Of a stretch of DNA of 43,152 bases, positions 37,681 through 43,152 are shown one piece after another. Position numbers and translations under genes: made by a program. The notes below the pieces were generated by a model. That model was given only the letters and a program-made list of their open reading frames with translations, did not search any database and had not been told where the DNA came from. The DNA is taken from assembly GCA_945877085.1 (NCBI GenBank), contig CAMCQV010000006.1:1-43152 (forward strand), read 5' to 3'. The DNA comes from Chitinophaga pinensis. GTDB taxonomy: Bacteria > Bacteroidota > Bacteroidia > Chitinophagales > Chitinophagaceae. Position 1 is the first letter of the stretch. The number at the start of each line of letters is the position of its first letter.

Positions 37681-38049
37681 CTAGATCCGAAAGGTATCTT
37701 CACTGCCCTCACTTAAACTATTTAATTCAATAAAAACAATATCTGTGATTGCGGTTAATTCATGCCAAACATTTGCAGGAATCCTAACCCTTGTTGGCGC
37801 AATCAATTCAATTGTTTTTGCTTCATTTGTTTCTAAATTCTTCCAGTGCAAATCTGCTTTTCCTTGAACTAAAAGCATGTCTTCTGGATTTTTTCCTGCC
37901 GAAATCCCTTTATGATAATGTTGCCCACTCACTGTGCCCGCATTTCTATACACCAATAAAAATTCACCCGTCCTGTCTGTCGCAAAATAATGCAATGCGC
38001 CACGTTCATCCACTGCTTTAACATCTATTGGGTGCACTTGTACAGACAT
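37681..38049 (-). CDS. Small cupin-fold protein (dTDP-sugar epimerase-like/WbuC-like)
   Basis: GTVSGQHYHKG...PEDMLLVQGKADLHWKNLE...TRVRIPANVWHELTAITDIVFIE. Confidence 0.72.
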   Translation of the reverse strand: MSVQVHPIDVKAVDERGALHYFATDRTGEFLLVYRNAGTVSGQHYHKGISAGKNPEDMLLVQGKADLHWKNLETNEAKTIELIAPTRVRIPANVWHELTAITDIVFIELNSLSEGSEDTFRI

Positions 38050-38054
38050 ATATT

Positions 38055-38891
38055 TTACGATTCTGTTTCATTTACAATAGAAGATCCCCCTGGCATTTGC
38101 ACTACCATATCTTTCCAACCCTTCGTCCAATTACCAACAAATACTATTTTACCTGCTTCTTCCAATGCCTTTAATCGAGCTACAATAAATGCATCTCCCA
38201 ATTTCACTTTTAACTTAGCCATGATATTGGATAAAGCACTTGGTAATTTTTGAGCATTCTTTGTAAGTAAGGATAAAATTTCTTTATCGTAACAACCAAT
38301 ATGCATGCTAACTAATTTCTTACCCCCTTCTAAAAATCGCACACCTTCATTTTCTTGACACAATTTCTTCCATTCATCAGGATCCAATTCAAATTCACTC
38401 AAAGTAATTGGTCTAGCCAATTTTTTAGCTTTCAAAAACTCTTTAGGTTGAATTAGACTTAAATGTGTCGGATAAAATAATTGGCCTTTCTCATTTAAGA
38501 ATGGCAGGTTATTTAAATACAAAACATGAATTCTACTTTGGTATTCCTTAAACTGACTCATTAACCAATAATAGCCTGAAACATCGTGTGCATTTTGTCC
38601 CATCCAAATCCATATCATTTCATTTTCATCATGGGTCAATGAATTGATTAAATGATGCACTGTTAATTTATCATCTACAATATCTAATTGATCTTCATAA
38701 GGAGAATTTGCTAACACATCTTTCCACCAATCTCTTCTTGCTTGGTATCCTACGGTTTCATAAATATCCAATAAAGGGCCAACTGCATAGTCGTCCTTAA
38801 TCTCAATAATCTTACCAGATAAAGATTCATCTAATTCAATAGCCTGCTCTAAAGCGGCTATATCTGCGGTATTAAATACTATGTGTATCAT
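38055..38891 (-). CDS. DUF1835 domain-containing protein
   Basis: [45 protein letters not shown]...[22 protein letters not shown]. Confidence 0.85.
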   Translation of the reverse strand: MIHIVFNTADIAALEQAIELDESLSGKIIEIKDDYAVGPLLDIYETVGYQARRDWWKDVLANSPYEDQLDIVDDKLTVHHLINSLTHDENEMIWIWMGQNAHDVSGYYWLMSQFKEYQSRIHVLYLNNLPFLNEKGQLFYPTHLSLIQPKEFLKAKKLARPITLSEFELDPDEWKKLCQENEGVRFLEGGKKLVSMHIGCYDKEILSLLTKNAQKLPSALSNIMAKLKVKLGDAFIVARLKALEEAGKIVFVGNWTKGWKDMVVQMPGGSSIVNETES

Positions 38892-40767
38892 TTGCTTTGT
38901 CTAATTCAACTTTTAAATTATTGATAATAAACTCCTGTCTTTCTGGGGTATTCTTTCCCATATAATATTCTAACAAATGTTGAATATGATCGCCTTGTTC
39001 TAAAATAACTGGTGCCAATTTAATGTCGGAATTGATGAATTTCCCAAACTCTTCGGGACTAATCTCACCCAATCCTTTGAATCTTGTAATTTCTGGTTTA
39101 TTGCCTAATTCAGTGATTGCTTTTTGCTTTTCAGATTCATCATAGCAATAGATGGTCTTTTGTTTATTTCTAACACGGAACAATGGTGTTTCTAAAACAA
39201 ATACATGTCCTCTTTTCACCAAGTCTGGGAAGAACTGTAAAAAGAAGGTGAGCATCAATAATCGAATGTGCATACCATCCACATCGGCATCTGTAGCAAT
39301 CACGATATTGTTATAACGTAATCCATCTAATCCGTCTTCAATATTCAATGCATGTTGTAATAAGTTAAATTCTTCATTCTCATACACTACTTTCTTAGTC
39401 AATCCAAAAGCATTTAAAGGCTTACCCCTTAAACTAAATACAGCTTGCGTATCTACATTTCTGGATTTAGTGATACTTCCACTTGCAGAATCACCCTCAG
39501 TAATAAAAAGGGTACTATTTTGCTGTGTTGAAATAAAGATTTCTTTATTCTTAGCTGGTAATTCATCGTTTAGATGCACTCTGCAATCCCTTAATTTCTT
39601 ATTGTGCAAATTCGCTTTCTTAGCACGCTCATTGGCTAGTTTCTTGATCCCTGCTAATTCTTTTCTTTCGCGCTCGTTCTGCTCGATTCTTTTCTTTAAA
39701 GCATCAGCCACAGCTGGGTTTCTATGCAAGAAGTTATCTAATTCTTTTGCTAGAAATTCAGTGATAAAATTCTTCATACTAGGCCCGCCATCAGCTACAT
39801 TTTGCGATCCTAGTTTCGTTTTAGTTTGACTTTCAAAAACTGGCTCTTGTACTCTAACAGAAATAGCTGCAACAATACTTGTTCTAACATCAGATGCTTC
39901 GTAATCTTTTTTATAAAAATCACGAATTACTTTTACATAGGCTTCTCTAAAAGCTTGTTGATGTGTTCCTCCTTGAGTCGTGAACTGTCCGTTTACAAAA
40001 GAGAAAATATCTTCGCCATAATCATTGTTATGAGAAATAGCAATTTCAATATCCTCCCCTTTCAAATGTATGATTGGATACCTTAATTCATCTGGATTTG
40101 TTTTGCGCTCTAATAAATCCAAAAGTCCATTCTTACTTACAAATTTTTTATCGTTAAAATGAATGACTAAACCAGCATTTAAATAACAATAGTTCCATAG
40201 CTGACTTTCAATATACTCATAAATGAAATGGTAGTTTTTGAAAATGGTTGCGTCAGGTGTAAATACCACCAAAGTACCATTCTGTTCCGTCGTTTTTGAT
40301 TCCTTTGTTTCTTCGATTAATTGACCTCTTTTGAAGCTAGCAGATTTTTGTTTGCCTTCTCTGTAAGCGGTTACTTCAAAATCGTCGCTCAGTGCATTCA
40401 CCGCTTTGGTACCCACTCCATTCAATCCCACAGATTTCTGGAATGCTTTACTATCGTATTTTGCCCCTGTATTAATTTTACTTACTACATCCACAATTTT
40501 ACCCAAAGGAATCCCTCTACCATAATCACGGATAGTGACTGTTTTATCATGAATAGAAATTTCAACTTGTTTACCATATCCCATGGTATGTTCATCGATA
40601 CAGTTATCAATTACTTCTTTTATCAATACATAAATACCATCATCTGGAGCAGTACCGTCCCCCAATTTTCCTATATACATTCCCGGACGCAGTCGAATAT
40701 GCTCCTTCCAATCCAATGACCTAATGGAGTCTTCGTTATATTCTGCACCAATTTTTGCTTCTGCCAT
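38872..40767 (-). CDS. parE: DNA topoisomerase IV subunit B
   Basis: [81 protein letters not shown] at 40767 preferred. Confidence 0.96.
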   Translation of the reverse strand: MAEAKIGAEYNEDSIRSLDWKEHIRLRPGMYIGKLGDGTAPDDGIYVLIKEVIDNCIDEHTMGYGKQVEISIHDKTVTIRDYGRGIPLGKIVDVVSKINTGAKYDSKAFQKSVGLNGVGTKAVNALSDDFEVTAYREGKQKSASFKRGQLIEETKESKTTEQNGTLVVFTPDATIFKNYHFIYEYIESQLWNYCYLNAGLVIHFNDKKFVSKNGLLDLLERKTNPDELRYPIIHLKGEDIEIAISHNNDYGEDIFSFVNGQFTTQGGTHQQAFREAYVKVIRDFYKKDYEASDVRTSIVAAISVRVQEPVFESQTKTKLGSQNVADGGPSMKNFITEFLAKELDNFLHRNPAVADALKKRIEQNERERKELAGIKKLANERAKKANLHNKKLRDCRVHLNDELPAKNKEIFISTQQNSTLFITEGDSASGSITKSRNVDTQAVFSLRGKPLNAFGLTKKVVYENEEFNLLQHALNIEDGLDGLRYNNIVIATDADVDGMHIRLLMLTFFLQFFPDLVKRGHVFVLETPLFRVRNKQKTIYCYDESEKQKAITELGNKPEITRFKGLGEISPEEFGKFINSDIKLAPVILEQGDHIQHLLEYYMGKNTPERQEFIINNLKVELDKANDTHSI

Positions 40768-40810
40768 AATTATCAATACTTTATGAGCAATAAATGCCCT
40801 AATCAAGCTG

Positions 40811-40841
40811 CAAATCTAATACTCCAAGTAAGTTTTGCAAT
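40811..40841 (-). promoter_or_regulatory. Putative Bacteroidetes promoter for parE operon: ATTG-N19-TAGATTTG
   Basis: Reverse strand reads GATTG CAAAACTTACTTGGAGTAT TAGATTTG; fits TTG/TTTG - ~19 - TAnnTTTG. Confidence 0.55.
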
Positions 40842-40865
40842 CTAAATATTGGCAAAACTGGGCAA

Positions 40866-41429
40866 ATGTGGATAAAAGGATTAAAGCATTATCTTTATCC
40901 CATCGAAAATAAAGCAACATATCCGATTACCGATCTTGAATTTATCAAAAACAAGGCGGTTGAGCTTGAAGCAGAAAACATCCAATTTCAAGATTTTTTG
41001 AGAAATTTGGACAGTTTAAACTTGGATAAGGCTGTTTTTGAGCTTTCAGAAGCCATTTCACCCAAAATTGAATGTACCGATTGTGGCAACTGCTGTAAAA
41101 GTCTGATGGTCAATATTGATGATGCCGAAGCCAACCACTTATCTGCACATTTAGGACAGACTAGGGATGAATTTGACCAAAAATACCTGGACAAGGGTGA
41201 GTCTGGCAGAATGGTGATCAATGCCATTCCCTGTCATTTCTTGGTCGGCAACAGTTGTAGTGTGTATTCACATCGCTTTGCAGGTTGTAAGGAATTCCCT
41301 GCTTTTCATGTACCTGATTTCAATAAAAGGTTATTTACGACCTATATGCATTACGATCGTTGCCCTATCATATTTAATGTGATGGAAACATTGAAAGTAG
41401 ATACAGGATTTAAACAATCAGGTTCCTAA
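40866..41429 (+). CDS. YkgJ-family cysteine cluster (zinc/iron-chelating) protein
   Basis: ECTDCGNCCKSLMVNI, PCHFLVGNSCSVYSHRFAGCKEFP. Confidence 0.92.
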   Translation: MWIKGLKHYLYPIENKATYPITDLEFIKNKAVELEAENIQFQDFLRNLDSLNLDKAVFELSEAISPKIECTDCGNCCKSLMVNIDDAEANHLSAHLGQTRDEFDQKYLDKGESGRMVINAIPCHFLVGNSCSVYSHRFAGCKEFPAFHVPDFNKRLFTTYMHYDRCPIIFNVMETLKVDTGFKQSGS

Positions 41430-41445
41430 TTTTCAATTGAATACT

Positions 41446-42615
41446 ATGCCACTCAAATTTGGAGTAGATATTATTTTAAAAAATGAACCAAATTGGAAAC
41501 AGGATCGTATTGCCATTTTAACAAATGACGCAGCGAGAACCAATAATGGTATCATATGCAGATTGGCATTAAAAAATGCTGGATTCAATTTAATCAAAAT
41601 ATTTTCACCAGAACATGGCATCAATACAATTGGAGAAGATGGAGCATACATGAAGGATGGAATAGATGAAATTACAGGCCTTCCAATAATTAGTTTATAT
41701 GGTGAAAAATACATTCCAACTTCAGATGACTTGAAAGATGTTGATGTGATGTTATTTGATATTCCAGATGCTGGCACCAGGTTTTACACCTATTTATGGT
41801 CGATGAGTTATTGGATTGAAGCAGCAGCAAAGCTGAATAAAAAGGTAATCATCTTAGACCGACCAAACCCTTTAGGGGGTAATCAATCTTTGATTGAAGG
41901 CCCCATGTTAGATGATACCACATCAAGTTTTATAGGTCGTTTGAATATACCTGTAAAACATCAATGTACCCTTGGTGAATTAGCGCTTTATTTTAATGCA
42001 ACCCAATCTTGGAATGCCAATATCAATGTTATTGCATGCGAGGGATGGAATCGCGAACATTTATTTTATGATTGGATCATGAAATGGGTTAATCCTTCAC
42101 CAGCACTACAAAATTTTGAAGCGACTTTGTTATATCCAGGACTTTGTTTTTTTGAAGCGACCAATGTTTCTGTTGGTAGAGGTACAAACTATTCCTTTGA
42201 ATGGATTGGTGCGGAATGGATGAATTTACCCGCTATGATGTTAGTAGGTCAAAATATTTTGAAGGAAGATCTAAAAATTGAAAACTTGTCTTTACCCATT
42301 ACAATAGATGGAAATACAAAAGATACAAAAGGTATCAGAATAAAAATTATTGAACCTACCTATTATTCAGCAGTCATCAATGGATTGATATTACTAAAAC
42401 TTGTTAAAGATATACATCCAAAAGAATTCACATGGATGCCTTATAAAACAAACGCAAATCCAACTGGCGAAAATCATTTGTCTTTACTATTAGGCATCCC
42501 CAATGCAGAAGCCATCTTTGATTTACCATTACAACAATGGTTACAAAAAATGAGTGTGTTGATAAAAGTAGAGCGTTGGAAGAAAGAGATTGAAACTTAT
42601 TTGCTGTACAATTAA
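41446..42615 (+). CDS. DUF1343 / NamZ-like (exo-beta-N-acetylmuramidase family) protein
   Basis: FGVDIILKN, RIAILTNDAARTNNG, FSPEHGINTIGEDGAYMKDGIDEITGLPIISLYGEKYIP, FDIPDAGTRFYTYLWSM, LDRPNPLGG. Confidence 0.92.
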   Translation: MPLKFGVDIILKNEPNWKQDRIAILTNDAARTNNGIICRLALKNAGFNLIKIFSPEHGINTIGEDGAYMKDGIDEITGLPIISLYGEKYIPTSDDLKDVDVMLFDIPDAGTRFYTYLWSMSYWIEAAAKLNKKVIILDRPNPLGGNQSLIEGPMLDDTTSSFIGRLNIPVKHQCTLGELALYFNATQSWNANINVIACEGWNREHLFYDWIMKWVNPSPALQNFEATLLYPGLCFFEATNVSVGRGTNYSFEWIGAEWMNLPAMMLVGQNILKEDLKIENLSLPITIDGNTKDTKGIRIKIIEPTYYSAVINGLILLKLVKDIHPKEFTWMPYKTNANPTGENHLSLLLGIPNAEAIFDLPLQQWLQKMSVLIKVERWKKEIETYLLYN

Positions 42616-43152
42616 TTAAGGCGTTTCTATAGGTGCTTCAGTTACTTTATCCGTTCTCTTAGTCCCTGCATACAATTCATATTCCAATAATCTACAATCA
42701 ATGGTAGCGTTGAAAAATTCTATTCTTCGACTTGGCTTTAATCTTATTTTTTTAGCCAATTCTAAATTACCTGTAAAAATATAGCCTGTCATCCCCTTGC
42801 ACTTGTTCTTCATATAATCTCCCATGCGCGCATAGGTAGCTTCTAATTCAACTTCCTCCCCTAGTCTGTCTCCATATTCAGGATTGATCATTACAATCGC
42901 ACCTTCTTCGGGTTCTGGCATTTTAGTGGCTTCAAAATCGCAAACCTGAAAATCAATAAGTGCTTCGACACCGGCAACAGATGCATTGATTTTAGCCACC
43001 TTAATGGCGTCTCTGCTGATATCAGATGCGATGATAACTAAATTAGGCAAGTGCCTTACTTGTTCTTTTATAATTGTTCTTTCTTGCTCGTATACTTTTT
43101 TATCATAACCGATGATATGCATGAAAGCATAATTGTTTCTAAATAAACCAGG
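42616..43152 (-). CDS. RlmL-like class I SAM-dependent RNA (guanine-N2) methyltransferase, N-terminal part beyond window end
   Basis: Open frame through window end: PGLFRNNYAFMHIIGYD...IIASDISRDAIKVAKINA...IVMINPEYGDRLGEEVELEATYARMGDYMK...GYIFTGN. Confidence 0.88.
   Translation of the reverse strand, partial: PGLFRNNYAFMHIIGYDKKVYEQERTIIKEQVRHLPNLVIIASDISRDAIKVAKINASVAGVEALIDFQVCDFEATKMPEPEEGAIVMINPEYGDRLGEEVELEATYARMGDYMKNKCKGMTGYIFTGNLELAKKIRLKPSRRIEFFNATIDCRLLEYELYAGTKRTDKVTEAPIETP

Noticed and set aside
39470-40719. Three + strand ORFs (119, 86, 132 aa)
   Set aside because: All antisense to parE with no motif support.
41433-41777. ORF of 114 aa on - strand
   Set aside because: Antisense to the DUF1343 gene.
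1-43152. Mobile element, prophage, CRISPR array, tRNA or rRNA
   Set aside because: No transposase/integrase ORF, no spaced direct repeats, no tRNA-like cloverleaf or rRNA-like stretch was recognised by eye; a tRNAscan/Infernal/CRISPR search was not possible here.

Overview
This is a contiguous chromosomal segment from a Bacteroidetes bacterium, probably Chitinophagaceae-like judging by gene content (DUF4199, GlmU-like family, YtxJ, HU-CCDC81-type protein, TAnnTTTG -7 motifs). It is AT-rich and densely coding, with about 40 CDSs. I found no rRNA, tRNA, CRISPR array, transposase, phage module or recognisable defence system. Most genes are housekeeping: a DEAD-box helicase (partial), lepA, tpiA, pruA, PDH E1-alpha, an E2 acyltransferase, ychF, cinA, parE/parC, a thiolase, cvfB, an RlmL-like methyltransferase (partial). 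The least explained unit is a four-gene minus-strand operon (23999->17735). It encodes a 1005-aa TPR protein, an outer-membrane-type beta-barrel with a very Lys-rich N-terminus, a translationally coupled HU/CCDC81-like protein ending in a TM helix with no SPOR domain, and a SAM methyltransferase. Other points of interest: a dihydroorotase homologue that has lost nearly all metal ligands; a glycosyltransferase/heptose-like operon with a divergent GmhB; a plant-type glutaminyl cyclase alongside three signal-peptide proteins that all have Gln at the predicted +1; a topoisomerase IV operon whose parE and parC are separated by DUF1835 and cupin genes; and perfect TAnnTTTG motifs close to several start codons. 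All family calls come from reading motifs and come without database searches.
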